Shown here: one piece after another, positions 7,260-14,537 of the stretch
Layout of the letters: every line of letters starts with the position of its first letter
How positions within the stretch are numbered: position 1 is the first letter of the stretch
Source of the DNA: UMGS1649 sp045659265
Lineage (GTDB): Bacteria; Bacillota; Clostridia; TANB77; CAG-465
DNA length: 22,884 nt
NCBI GenBank assembly: GCA_045659265.1
Contig: JAZOWO010000109.1
Span: 1 to 22,884 of the forward strand
Direction: 5' to 3'
Translations under genes and position numbers: made by a program
Notes under the pieces: generated by a model
What the model was told of the DNA's origin: nothing
Database searches by the model: none
Seen by the model: only the letters and a program-made list of their open reading frames with translations

Positions 7260-7682
7260 ATGGACCAAAGTTACGTATTAAGTAAAGCGCTACCTAATAA
7301 GTGGTTAAATCCTGATGGTAGCATAACAGATGGTAAAGGTAATATCATAAGTCCTGCTAGTGAAAGTATGGCTAAAGCATATAGTAATTCACGTGCCATA
7401 ATTAATAAGTTTGTTGATATAGATGGTGAAACAAAGACTTATGACCAAATATCGCTAGATGTGTTTGTTCCTGTGGATGTGTTACCTGAAACAGGAGAAA
7501 AAAATAGAATATATTTGGTACCTAATGAAAATGGTTCGTTTGATGAATATTATTGGACAGAAGAAAAAGGTTGGGACAAATTGGGTGAAGTTTTTATAGA
7601 CTTATCTAATTATCCAACATTTGACCAAATGAATGCAGCGATAAATAGCGCTGTATATAATGTTTTAGGGGGTGAATATTAA
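7260..7682 (+). CDS. Putative virion/tail-tip-associated protein, 140 aa
   Basis: The start is ATG 7260 behind AAAGGAG; the longer frame from 7206 runs through the terminator and is not used. The text YLVPNENGSFDEYYWTEEKGW followed by KLGEV is a pattern seen in many phage tail, baseplate and neck-fibre proteins of Gram-positive phages, where it forms a small beta-structure. The N-terminus has a Gly/Asn turn-rich segment (NPDGSITDGKGN) and the C-terminus a helical segment TFDQMNAAINSAVYNVLG. Its TAA overlaps the ATG of the 684-aa fibre (TAATG), so the two are translationally coupled. A short adaptor or attachment subunit of the fibre is the likely role, inferred from context. Confidence 0.6.
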   Translation: MDQSYVLSKALPNKWLNPDGSITDGKGNIISPASESMAKAYSNSRAIINKFVDIDGETKTYDQISLDVFVPVDVLPETGEKNRIYLVPNENGSFDEYYWTEEKGWDKLGEVFIDLSNYPTFDQMNAAINSAVYNVLGGEY

Positions 7683-9736
7683 TGGCAGATACTTCAAATT
7701 TAAGTTCTTTCTTAGGTGATATAGCTAATGCCATAAGAACTAAAAAAGAAACAACTGAGCAGATAGCTGCTGCTGATTTTGATAAAGAGATACTTAGTAT
7801 TGAAGGTGGATTAGATATATCTGACGCTGATGCTACAGCCGATGATATTTTATCACCAAAAGTTGCTTATACATCTTCTGGTAGAGTAACTGGTAAAATG
7901 GAAGCTGAATATCAATACGAACCTATTGGTTTCGTTGAGAATGTTTCTAGTAGCTCTAATTTAGGGTCAGAGACAATAGTTTCTGTAATTGAAAATCATT
8001 GTGTTGTAACTTTTGTAAATTATCAAGTTAAAATCTATAGTTATAAAAACAATGAAGTTGGTAATTTAATTGCAACAATAAATAATAGCTATAACGGCAG
8101 TACTTTAATAAATTGGAACGCAAAAGCGATTTATAAAATTGTTGATAATTCTGTTTTTGTTTTAACTTATGGTAGAATTTCTTCTGGCTCAGATACAACA
8201 AATAATGTTATTTGTTATAAAGTTAATCTTGATAGTGGAGAAATTACAACAGGAACAAGAACTAATTTTGGACACCCATTATTAGATGGTAGCGGAAGAC
8301 ATGTTTCTAATATGTCTAATTATGGGGAAGATGTAATTATATTACAAGCTTCACAATTTTCTTGGAATCAATGGTATATTGCAATTAAAGTTAATGATGA
8401 TGCTACAATAGCATCTATTTCAGAGATTGCCGTTGGTTATAGTGACGATAGAATATATCGCTCAGCTAATGGTTTTGCATTTGCAATATATAATAACGGT
8501 ATAGAAAAGTTTTGTTATTTTACAGGTACATCTTGGGTATCTTTGGGTGCCTATGCTTCTACTAAAATAGCACCATTAGATAATGGATATTGTGTTTTAA
8601 ATGGAACTTTATATCAATACACTTCTTCTGGATTTACTGCTTTAGGAACACTTCAAAATTATCCATATACTCAATATAGTGGTTATGATACATTCTATGG
8701 ATATGATAAATATTTATTAATTGCAGACAGTAATTCGAAGAAAATTATTGCATACGAAATAGATTATGTTGAATTAACAGCAAGTCTAATTAAATCTAGT
8801 GCGGTATCTAGTTCTATCGGTAGCACGGGATTCACATATCGTAATGTTTATATGGTAGATTTAACTAATGTTAAATTATATAATATGGTGTATGAATTAA
8901 GTGAAGTTGGTATTCCAATTTCAATATCTCATAGAAATAGAATGTTATATAATACTGGAGATGCAACTATCATATCTGATGAAATTTTATCTGGAGAAAT
9001 TGCTTATGGTGCTGAAGGTAAAATAATAGGTACAATGACGAATAATGGTGAATTAGAATATACTCCTTCTGAAAGTGAACAAGTTATACCTTCTGGATAT
9101 ACTTCTGGTGGTAAAGTATTGAGTATTGATATAACACAATTAGTAGAATATGAAAATTGTTTAAATCTTTCTAAAAACATATTAGGTGACAGCGACATAG
9201 TTCCATATACAAAGTTGGTGTATTTAGAGAGTAATGGTGGTCAATACATTGACACAGGCATAATACCAACAAATCATTATATTGAGATTAAAGCTCAGTA
9301 TTTGAGTCAACAAAATGATGCTGCTTTATTTGGTGTAAGTTCACCAGGTTACCATATTACTTGGTATTCTAATAAATGGTATTATGGTAATGGTGGAACG
9401 GAACTTAATGGTGGTGCTGAATACCTTCCAGACCAATTGAATACTATTATATATAATAAAGATGGTATATTTAGTATCAATGGTAATGTGATAAATTCTT
9501 CTTTAGATGCCAAAGATACGCACAATTTATTTATTTTACGTAGACCTCGTAATGTAAATGGTAGTGCTGCAGCTAGAATATATTATTGTAAAATTTATGA
9601 TAAATCAACTAACCAATTAGTTAGAGATTTCATACCAGTTAGAGACTTGAATGGAGAAGTTTGTTTATATGATAATATAACAAAAGAGTTTTTCCGTAAT
9701 AGTGGTACTGGAACATTTGTGGGAGGTGAAGCATAA
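7682..9736 (+). CDS. Putative tail fibre / host-recognition protein with C-terminal LamG-like domain
   Basis: This 684-aa protein has an N-terminal segment (1-45) with NLSSFLGDIANAIRTKK, a form common at the start of phage virion fibres. A motif ADDILSPKVAYTSSGRVTG (54-71) recurs as SDEILSGEIAYGAEGKIIGT near 433-452. Between lies a region of about 340 residues, beta-rich with many aromatic residues and possibly propeller-like. Residues about 508-684 (YLESNGGQYIDTGIIPTNH ... GEVCLYDNITKEFF) look like a LamG/concanavalin-type jelly-roll often attached to phage and surface adhesins. It probably binds a host surface glycan. It is coupled by TAATG to the genes on both sides. Specific receptor unknown. 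Confidence 0.75.
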   Translation: MADTSNLSSFLGDIANAIRTKKETTEQIAAADFDKEILSIEGGLDISDADATADDILSPKVAYTSSGRVTGKMEAEYQYEPIGFVENVSSSSNLGSETIVSVIENHCVVTFVNYQVKIYSYKNNEVGNLIATINNSYNGSTLINWNAKAIYKIVDNSVFVLTYGRISSGSDTTNNVICYKVNLDSGEITTGTRTNFGHPLLDGSGRHVSNMSNYGEDVIILQASQFSWNQWYIAIKVNDDATIASISEIAVGYSDDRIYRSANGFAFAIYNNGIEKFCYFTGTSWVSLGAYASTKIAPLDNGYCVLNGTLYQYTSSGFTALGTLQNYPYTQYSGYDTFYGYDKYLLIADSNSKKIIAYEIDYVELTASLIKSSAVSSSIGSTGFTYRNVYMVDLTNVKLYNMVYELSEVGIPISISHRNRMLYNTGDATIISDEILSGEIAYGAEGKIIGTMTNNGELEYTPSESEQVIPSGYTSGGKVLSIDITQLVEYENCLNLSKNILGDSDIVPYTKLVYLESNGGQYIDTGIIPTNHYIEIKAQYLSQQNDAALFGVSSPGYHITWYSNKWYYGNGGTELNGGAEYLPDQLNTIIYNKDGIFSINGNVINSSLDAKDTHNLFILRRPRNVNGSAAARIYYCKIYDKSTNQLVRDFIPVRDLNGEVCLYDNITKEFFRNSGTGTFVGGEA

Positions 9737-12700
9737 TGTCAACAGAATTAAGTGAAAACCTAAGTTTAATTTTAAAAGAAAAAAATGAAAAAATTATACC
9801 AGAGAATATTAGAAAAGGGACTACCGTGTTTGATGTTGATGGTGAATTTAGAAAAAACGTAAAATCATTTGGAACTGCCGAAGAAATGCAAAATGATTCA
9901 GATGTAGAAGATGGCGATGTAGCTATTGTTTATAATAGTGAATTAATCCCTATGACAGAAACTTCTATTGTATCTAGTATAGAATTTCCAGATACAGTAG
10001 TATTTGATGAAGCGGTTACAACAGGTGTTAGTGGTTATTTAAAAGATGATGCTGGTAATAGTAATCGTGTAGTGTTAAACGCTACAAATTTTAATATTGC
10101 TGGTAGTACTTTGTTTAACTTCATAGTTAGATACACAAGTTCAGATGGAATAACATATACAAAAGTTACAGATGTAAAAGAATATATATTTGAACCTGCA
10201 CGATATTTTGAAGGTACTTGGTCAGATGGAATTGGTAAATTTATATTGTTAAAAAATGTAGAATTTAATGGGTTATATGAATATAAAAATTCCACAGATA
10301 TGACAATATATTCTGATACAGTTACCAATACAAAATATTATAAAATACCTGAGGAGATTTATCGTAATTATAACGAAGTGGGAGGAAGACAACCTAGATA
10401 TATAATTCACGAAAGTCATTATGACGCTGGGTTAAAATGTAATGTAATTGATAGTTGTACAATGATATGGGCAAAAATAATTGCTGATACAACACTTTTC
10501 TATACATCTGATGGTAATATTTTAATTACATTGGCCACAACCAGTGATGGAGATTGTGTGGAAATTTTAGAGTATAATTCTACAGACGGTGTTACATTTG
10601 ATAAAGTATATACAACAGAAGAAATGGTTGCTAAAAGTGAAGAGTATAGCACTCTAAATTGGACTAATTTAAGCTCAGCTGCAAAATTCTTCTATGTTTT
10701 GTATAAAGGAAATGAAGACGTTGTGTTATATAATGAAAGAAAATTGGCAGCTACAACAGACCAATCAATTTATATGTTAACTTTAACATTAGAGGAGTTA
10801 GAAAATGGAACTGCGTTTTCAACAGATAGTAGTATGAAAAATTCAGTTATATCTATGCCATACAGTGGATATAAATATTGGATGGCTCCCACTCAATTGA
10901 CATTGAATGATGCAAGTCAACTAAGTAAAGGTTTAATTGCTTATGGAGAAAATGGGATAATTGAAGGTACTCACAGAGAAACATTAAAAATGTTTGATAC
11001 AATAGAGAATATGAATTCTAGTGAAGATAATGAGGAAGGCGACTTGGCTATAATATATAGAAGTGAAATTCAGAACTCAACTGTAGATAGTAAATTTAGT
11101 TCAGCTGTATTTCCAGCTACTGTAGTTTTGCCAGAAGCTTTAATAGACAGTGTGGAAATTATGTATAGAGCTACCGATAGCTCAATAATGTTTGATTGTT
11201 GGGGAGAAATGAATGCGTCTTACTTCAATATGTCTTGTTATACTGAAAGTGGAGAAATTAATATATCTTACGAAAGTGCAGATGGTATAACATATACTAG
11301 AACAGATGATGGAGAAGAAACTATTGATTTTGGAACAGAAATTTATTATGCTTATGCAGATTACTGGAATGATGCTATTGGATATTTTATACAAATTGGT
11401 GGAAAATATTTTGATGGATTATTTGAATATGAACTTGATGTTGAATCTGAAGATTTTTATTTCTTGCCAATTGAAGATTTGACTATGGACACAGATTACA
11501 AATTTACTTGGAATAAATCTTACAATGAAAACTATATTTTTTCTGCTGAAGATGTAAATAAATTCTTTGAAAAAGTGTGGGAATATGGTGATTCATTAGG
11601 AATGTCATTTAATGGAGCAAAAGACCTTGCAGTAATTTGTGAAGGTAAACTAACTACATTTATGTACACAGCTGTATTTGATAGTAGTTCTCGTTATAAT
11701 ACAATATCTTGTGGTACTGTATATGATGTTGCTACTGCTAGATGGTGGATACGTTTAGGTAACACAATATCATCTACAGATTCAAGTAGTATTGTAAAAT
11801 TACAAATGAACAATGGTGAATTGGTGGTAACAGAGATGAGTGGTGTAACGGGAGTGTTTGACAACAGTTATGCACTTGACGTTGTTCCAGAAACAATGCA
11901 GTTTAGAGTTGAAGCTCAAGATACATCTCCATACGTATCAGTAAATAATAATGGTACATCAGTAACAACTTATTCTGGAAATATTGGGTATGATTGTAAG
12001 TATCATTTAGATAAATATGTAGTCGCTCCTACACAATTTACAGCTACATCTAAAGATGTTTATGTTAAAAGTTTTTATGGTAAAGATGGTGTTGTAGAAG
12101 GAACATTACAAGAAACAACAAATTTAACACTAGAAGAATTACAACTGAGAGTTAATATTTGGAATAATTACAATGAATTGAGTGTTTCTGACACAGATTT
12201 GACATATTGTTTTAGAGATTATACAGGTACCGCAATACCTAAATTAGACACTAGCGTTGTTACTAAGATGCCATATATGTTTTATAATGCAGCAAACATC
12301 ATAACTATACCTGAATTAAATACAAGTAATGTTACTGAGATGGGTGCTATGTTTGTTAACTGTACTTCATTAATAAGCATACCTTTATTGGATACTGGTA
12401 ATGTTGTTAATGTATATAATATGTTCCGTGGTTGTACTGCATTAACAAGTGTACCACAATTAAACATCAGCAAAGCTACTTCAGTTGGAGCTATGTTCTA
12501 TGGATGTACTGCATTAACTACTGTACCACAATTAGATATAAGTAGTGCTACTAACGTGGGTTATATGTTTACTAATTGTACTTCGTTGTCTGAAGAAAGC
12601 TTGAATAATATATTAGCTATGTGCGTGAGTGCAACAGCATACACAGGAACAAAAACATTGGCGACACTTGGCCTAACAGCAGAACAAGCAACAACTTGTA

Positions 12701-12756
12701 CAACATTATCTAATTGGTCTGCTGCATCTGCTGCTGGTTGGACAACTGGATATTAA
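9736..12756 (+). CDS. Large fibre/adhesin with duplicated modules and BspA-type leucine-rich repeats
   Basis: The 1006-aa protein appears built by duplication. Module 1 starts with FGTAEEMQNDSDVEDGDVAIVY (about 45-66) and ends with APTQL ... GLIAYGENGIIEGT (about 385-412). Module 2 repeats the start as FDTIENMNSSEDNEEGDLAI (about 419-440) and the end as APTQF ... SFYGKDGVVEGT (about 764-790). Residues about 836-960 are BspA/DUF285-type leucine-rich repeats of about 23 residues with the consensus LDTSxVTxMxxMFxxCxxLxxIP. Such repeats occur in bacterial surface adhesins and some phage receptor-binding proteins. The likely role is host attachment as a distal fibre. The start overlaps the previous stop and has GGGAGGTG upstream. 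Sequence divergence between modules indicates an old duplication. Confidence 0.78.
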   Translation: MSTELSENLSLILKEKNEKIIPENIRKGTTVFDVDGEFRKNVKSFGTAEEMQNDSDVEDGDVAIVYNSELIPMTETSIVSSIEFPDTVVFDEAVTTGVSGYLKDDAGNSNRVVLNATNFNIAGSTLFNFIVRYTSSDGITYTKVTDVKEYIFEPARYFEGTWSDGIGKFILLKNVEFNGLYEYKNSTDMTIYSDTVTNTKYYKIPEEIYRNYNEVGGRQPRYIIHESHYDAGLKCNVIDSCTMIWAKIIADTTLFYTSDGNILITLATTSDGDCVEILEYNSTDGVTFDKVYTTEEMVAKSEEYSTLNWTNLSSAAKFFYVLYKGNEDVVLYNERKLAATTDQSIYMLTLTLEELENGTAFSTDSSMKNSVISMPYSGYKYWMAPTQLTLNDASQLSKGLIAYGENGIIEGTHRETLKMFDTIENMNSSEDNEEGDLAIIYRSEIQNSTVDSKFSSAVFPATVVLPEALIDSVEIMYRATDSSIMFDCWGEMNASYFNMSCYTESGEINISYESADGITYTRTDDGEETIDFGTEIYYAYADYWNDAIGYFIQIGGKYFDGLFEYELDVESEDFYFLPIEDLTMDTDYKFTWNKSYNENYIFSAEDVNKFFEKVWEYGDSLGMSFNGAKDLAVICEGKLTTFMYTAVFDSSSRYNTISCGTVYDVATARWWIRLGNTISSTDSSSIVKLQMNNGELVVTEMSGVTGVFDNSYALDVVPETMQFRVEAQDTSPYVSVNNNGTSVTTYSGNIGYDCKYHLDKYVVAPTQFTATSKDVYVKSFYGKDGVVEGTLQETTNLTLEELQLRVNIWNNYNELSVSDTDLTYCFRDYTGTAIPKLDTSVVTKMPYMFYNAANIITIPELNTSNVTEMGAMFVNCTSLISIPLLDTGNVVNVYNMFRGCTALTSVPQLNISKATSVGAMFYGCTALTTVPQLDISSATNVGYMFTNCTSLSEESLNNILAMCVSATAYTGTKTLATLGLTAEQATTCTTLSNWSAASAAGWTTGY
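12241..12615 (+). repeat. BspA-type LRR repeat array inside the 1006-aa fibre gene
   Basis: About five consecutive units of roughly 69 nt encode segments such as TSNVTEMGAMFVNCTSL, TGNVVNVYNMFRGCTAL, SKATSVGAMFYGCTAL and SSATNVGYMFTNCTSL. The protein periodicity is clear, and two DNA stretches (tgtactgcattaac) recur nearly identically, which leaves room for unequal recombination. Confidence 0.8.
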
Positions 12757-12759
12757 AAT

Positions 12760-12788
12760 TTGACAACTTAGATTAAATATCGTATAAT
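12760..12788 (+). promoter_or_regulatory. Perfect consensus sigma-A promoter driving the Agr-like unit
   Basis: TTGACA (12760-12765) and TATAAT (12783-12788) are separated by exactly 17 bp, the full consensus. It begins three bases after the fibre gene's stop. The predicted start near 12795 leaves a leader of about 14 nt before the first ATG at 12809. No other promoter in the window is this strong, and it makes the 12.8-14.0 kb genes an independent unit that could be expressed outside late infection. Confidence 0.88.
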
Positions 12789-12808
12789 GTATGCAAAAGG
12801 AAGTGAAA

Positions 12809-12937
12809 ATGAAAATGCTAGAGCTATTATTGGGACAAATCCCAGAAGCAATTTATTTTGCGTTGTTTATGATATTTACTAAAGAGATTAAATCCAAAAG
12901 ATTAGCCTTCATTGTACTGAGTACTGATGATAATTGA
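12809..12937 (+). pseudogene. AgrC-sensor-like membrane protein, N-terminal fragment (42 aa, frameshifted)
   Basis: ATG 12809 follows GGAAG and encodes MKMLELLLGQIPEAIYFALF and onward through one membrane helix into the start of a second, then runs into TGA at 12935 after the off-pattern end STDDN. A 7-bp tandem duplication (GTACTGA twice, 12914-12927) lies exactly where the frame is lost. Removing one copy joins ...LAFIVL directly to MIIEYVLL of the next ORF and yields one 180-aa protein with about six membrane helices. The GQIPEAIYF start is like that of AgrC-type peptide receptors. So this is best read as the broken first part of one gene, unless the duplication is a reversible switch or a sequencing/assembly error. 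Confidence 0.75.
12914..12927 (+). repeat. 7-bp tandem duplication (GTACTGA x2) causing a frameshift
   Basis: GTACTGA at 12914-12920 is repeated exactly at 12921-12927. With one copy the reading is ATT GTA CTG ATG ATA ATT GAG, continuing the upstream frame into the downstream membrane protein with no stop. Confidence 0.9.
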
Positions 12938-13358
12938 GTATGTACTTTTGATTCGAACTTTAATTTTTAATAGTTGGTTTCAAATATTGTACACATTACT
13001 TACATTCATTACAATGAAGGTTTTGTATAAAGAAAAGGTTCAGATTATAGACGTATTCACCTTTAGTATAGCTAGTTTAATCTTGATGTTAATTAGTGTT
13101 ATAACATTTATAATTCTAAAAGAATACACAATTTATGCAGTTATTTTCAATAGAATATTGATGTTTGGTTTCATAATACTATTTAGAAACAAGTTACCTA
13201 AAATCCAAAATATTTATAAGAGATTTTGGAACAGGAATTATGAAAATAAAACAAAAATGAAATCTGCAACATTCAGAAGCTTAAATGTAGTTATATTCAA
13301 TTTAATGTTTTACATCATAAACTTAGGTATGATGTATGCATTAATAATAAAAAAGTGA
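12927..13358 (+). CDS. AgrC-sensor-like polytopic membrane protein lacking a kinase domain (C-terminal part)
   Basis: This 143-aa ORF is almost wholly membrane-embedded. Helices can be placed at about 1-12 (continuing the fragment upstream), 18-33 (ILYTLLTFITMKVLY), 40-62 (DVFTFSIASLILMLISVITF), 68-88 (YAVIFNRILMFGFIILF) and 120-140 (NVVIFNLMFYIINLGMMYAL), with a basic loop around 90-112. Together with the 12809 ORF this makes about six helices, the topology of the AgrC sensor half, but the protein stops where the histidine kinase would begin. ATG 12927 lies in the duplicated GTACTGA unit and has no SD of its own, so it would need coupling to the upstream stop at 12935. An unrelated small membrane protein such as a holin is the alternative; neighbours favour the Agr reading. 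Confidence 0.65.
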   Translation: MIIEYVLLIRTLIFNSWFQILYTLLTFITMKVLYKEKVQIIDVFTFSIASLILMLISVITFIILKEYTIYAVIFNRILMFGFIILFRNKLPKIQNIYKRFWNRNYENKTKMKSATFRSLNVVIFNLMFYIINLGMMYALIIKK

Positions 13359-13368
13359 GGTGATAAAT

Positions 13369-13425
13369 ATGGATTTACCTTGGAACAGTTGGTTCTGGTT
13401 CTTTGATGCCAAAGACGGAGAATAA
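13369..13425 (+). CDS. 18-aa aromatic peptide, candidate AgrD-like signal precursor
   Basis: ATG 13369 has a textbook SD (GAGGTGAT, 13357-13364) and encodes MDLPWNSWFWFFDAKDGE, ending TAA 13423. The layout, an aromatic core (NSWFWFF) followed by a charged acidic tail (DAKDGE), parallels AgrD, where AgrB cuts between an aromatic/hydrophobic cyclic core and an acidic tail. There is no Cys; Ser7 could close a lactone, as known for some staphylococcal and enterococcal autoinducing peptides. It is much shorter than usual AgrD (about 40-50 aa), lacking the amphipathic leader. It sits between the receptor-like and AgrB-like genes, the order expected for agr-type loci. Translation is likely from the SD; the signalling role is inference. 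Confidence 0.6.
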   Translation: MDLPWNSWFWFFDAKDGE

Positions 13426-13449
13426 TTTTAATATGAGGAGTGTTTTAAA

Positions 13450-14022
13450 ATGGAGAAGATTAAACCTTTTATTGGTAGCTTAGTTTTCAACATAGTAGAA
13501 ACTATACTCATATTCTTAGTGGGTAAGTTATTAGACTTACCTACTAAGTATATAATTATGATAATGTTGACGTTCATGATAAGTAGAGGTATGTTCGGTA
13601 GTGCGTTACATTTCAAAGATTGGTATAGATGTCTAGTTTGGAGTTTACTAATACTACTAAGTTTATTTGTTTTATTAAAAGTAGATTTAGTTGTGTCAAT
13701 AATGTTTGCTATATTTAGTGCATTTATTATGACTGGTAAATCTAATATTAAAGATATGTATTTATGGAATAATAACGGTGAACCTAGCAAATATGCAGAT
13801 ATAGCTGATTTCATAAAATATAATCCAATGGACGATAGATTAATTGAATTTGAAACTAAATTAAAGAATATGGACTCAGTTGAATATTTGGTTTATAAAT
13901 ACAGATTTAAAGAAGGCAAGACATTCAGCGAAATGAGTGAATTACTTGATATGGAAACACCTAGAATTGCAGAAAGACTAGATAAGGTGGCTTTTGCAAT
14001 AAGGTTATATTGTAGAATATAA
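13450..14022 (+). CDS. AgrB-like membrane cysteine peptidase fused to a sigma-70 region 4-like HTH
   Basis: Residues 1-100 contain about four membrane helices (8-28, 32-45, 61-77, 79-96). Between helices lies R46-G-M-F-G50 and H54-F-K-D-W-Y-R-C61. The H-x6-C spacing with K two residues after H matches the catalytic His/Cys of AgrB (H77 and C84 in S. aureus, HAKSSLLC), which processes AgrD. Residues about 101-140 are a cytoplasmic linker, and about 144-190 (YLVYKYRFKEGKTFSEMSEL ... ERLDKVAFAIRLY) look like a sigma-70 region 4-type HTH. AgrB proteins normally end after the membrane domain, so the fusion is unusual. It suggests a membrane-tethered regulator that both matures a peptide and contacts DNA or RNA polymerase. 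Start ATG 13450 has GAGGAG upstream. Confidence 0.75.
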   Translation: MEKIKPFIGSLVFNIVETILIFLVGKLLDLPTKYIIMIMLTFMISRGMFGSALHFKDWYRCLVWSLLILLSLFVLLKVDLVVSIMFAIFSAFIMTGKSNIKDMYLWNNNGEPSKYADIADFIKYNPMDDRLIEFETKLKNMDSVEYLVYKYRFKEGKTFSEMSELLDMETPRIAERLDKVAFAIRLYCRI

Positions 14023-14048
14023 AGAGGTTTTTATAACCTCTTTTTTTT
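14021..14048 (+). terminator. Rho-independent terminator of the Agr-like unit
   Basis: AAAGAGGTT (14021-14029) pairs with AACCTCTTT (14035-14043), loop TTTAT, followed by a run of T to 14048. It closes the unit begun by the 12760 promoter. Confidence 0.92.
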
Positions 14049-14058
14049 ATTATACTCG

Positions 14059-14086
14059 GAGTGACATTGATTGTCGCTCTTATTTT
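14059..14086 (+). terminator. Second hairpin/terminator in tandem
   Basis: GAGTGACA (14059-14066) pairs with TGTCGCTC (14072-14079) with one G-U pair, then TTATTTT. It directly follows the first terminator. A TATAAT at 14086-14091 with a poor -35 (GTGACA, 19 bp away, inside the hairpin) might start the next operon, but this is weak. Confidence 0.6.
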
Positions 14087-14117
14087 ATAATTGAATTAAA
14101 GAAAAGGAGTGATATAT

Positions 14118-14537
14118 ATGTTTGGACCATATAATCCATACTATGTACAACCACAAATGGGTAGAATGAACCAATACACACCTCAACCACAGCAACCTAT
14201 GTATAATCCACCAAGTGGTCTACAAGGTAAATCTGTTGATAGCTTAGAAGTAGTAAAAGCTATGGATATTCCGTTAGATGGTAGTATAAGTTACTTTCCG
14301 TTGATTGATGGTAGTGCAATAGTAACAAAACAATTACAACAAGATGGAACGAGTAAGACAGTAATATTTAAACCTAGTGATAATAAAGAACCGCAGATAA
14401 ATTACGTTACTTCGGAAGAATTTACACAAGCGATACAAAAATTAGATACCTCAAAAGATTTACAAGAATTAAAAGAAGAACTCAAAAGTCTTAGGCGAAA
14501 AATTAAATTTTTTGTCGATGATAAGAAGGAGGATTAG
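14118..14537 (+). CDS. Conserved-type phage protein, Pro/Gln-rich N-terminus, 139 aa
   Basis: ATG 14118 has AAAGGAG at 14103-14109 with 8-nt spacing, better than the GTG at 14109 inside that SD. Residues 1-37 are rich in Pro, Gln, Tyr and Asn (NPYYVQPQMG, QPQQPMYNPP). Residues about 40-100 form a compact domain: LEVVKAMDIPLDGSISYFPL, then an SAIVTKQLQQDGTSKTVIF beta-hairpin. The last 40 residues are a charged coiled coil (ELKEELKSLRRKIKFF). From general knowledge, proteins of this build are common in phages of gut Bacillota in the same cluster as the Gly-rich protein downstream, but their role is not established. It is the first gene of a block leading to the capsid, so a head-associated function is plausible. 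Confidence 0.75.
   Translation: MFGPYNPYYVQPQMGRMNQYTPQPQQPMYNPPSGLQGKSVDSLEVVKAMDIPLDGSISYFPLIDGSAIVTKQLQQDGTSKTVIFKPSDNKEPQINYVTSEEFTQAIQKLDTSKDLQELKEELKSLRRKIKFFVDDKKED

Noticed and set aside
10035..10328. Minus-strand ORFs within the 1006-aa fibre gene (also 11182-11394, 12282-12473)
   Set aside because: Shadow frames of a long AT-rich gene, without SD or recognisable protein features.
12241..12615. CRISPR-like or DNA-level direct repeat array
   Set aside because: The periodicity is at protein level (BspA LRR units within a single reading frame) and the DNA copies are diverged.
12809..13358. Holin for the endolysin
   Set aside because: Its position 5.6 kb from the endolysin, six predicted helices in the repaired form and the peptide/AgrB-like neighbours fit an AgrC-type sensor better, though a holin role cannot be fully excluded.
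13428..13814. Minus-strand ORF opposite the AgrB-like gene
   Set aside because: It mirrors the membrane-protein coding strand, has no SD or promoter, and the plus-strand frame is clearly the real one.
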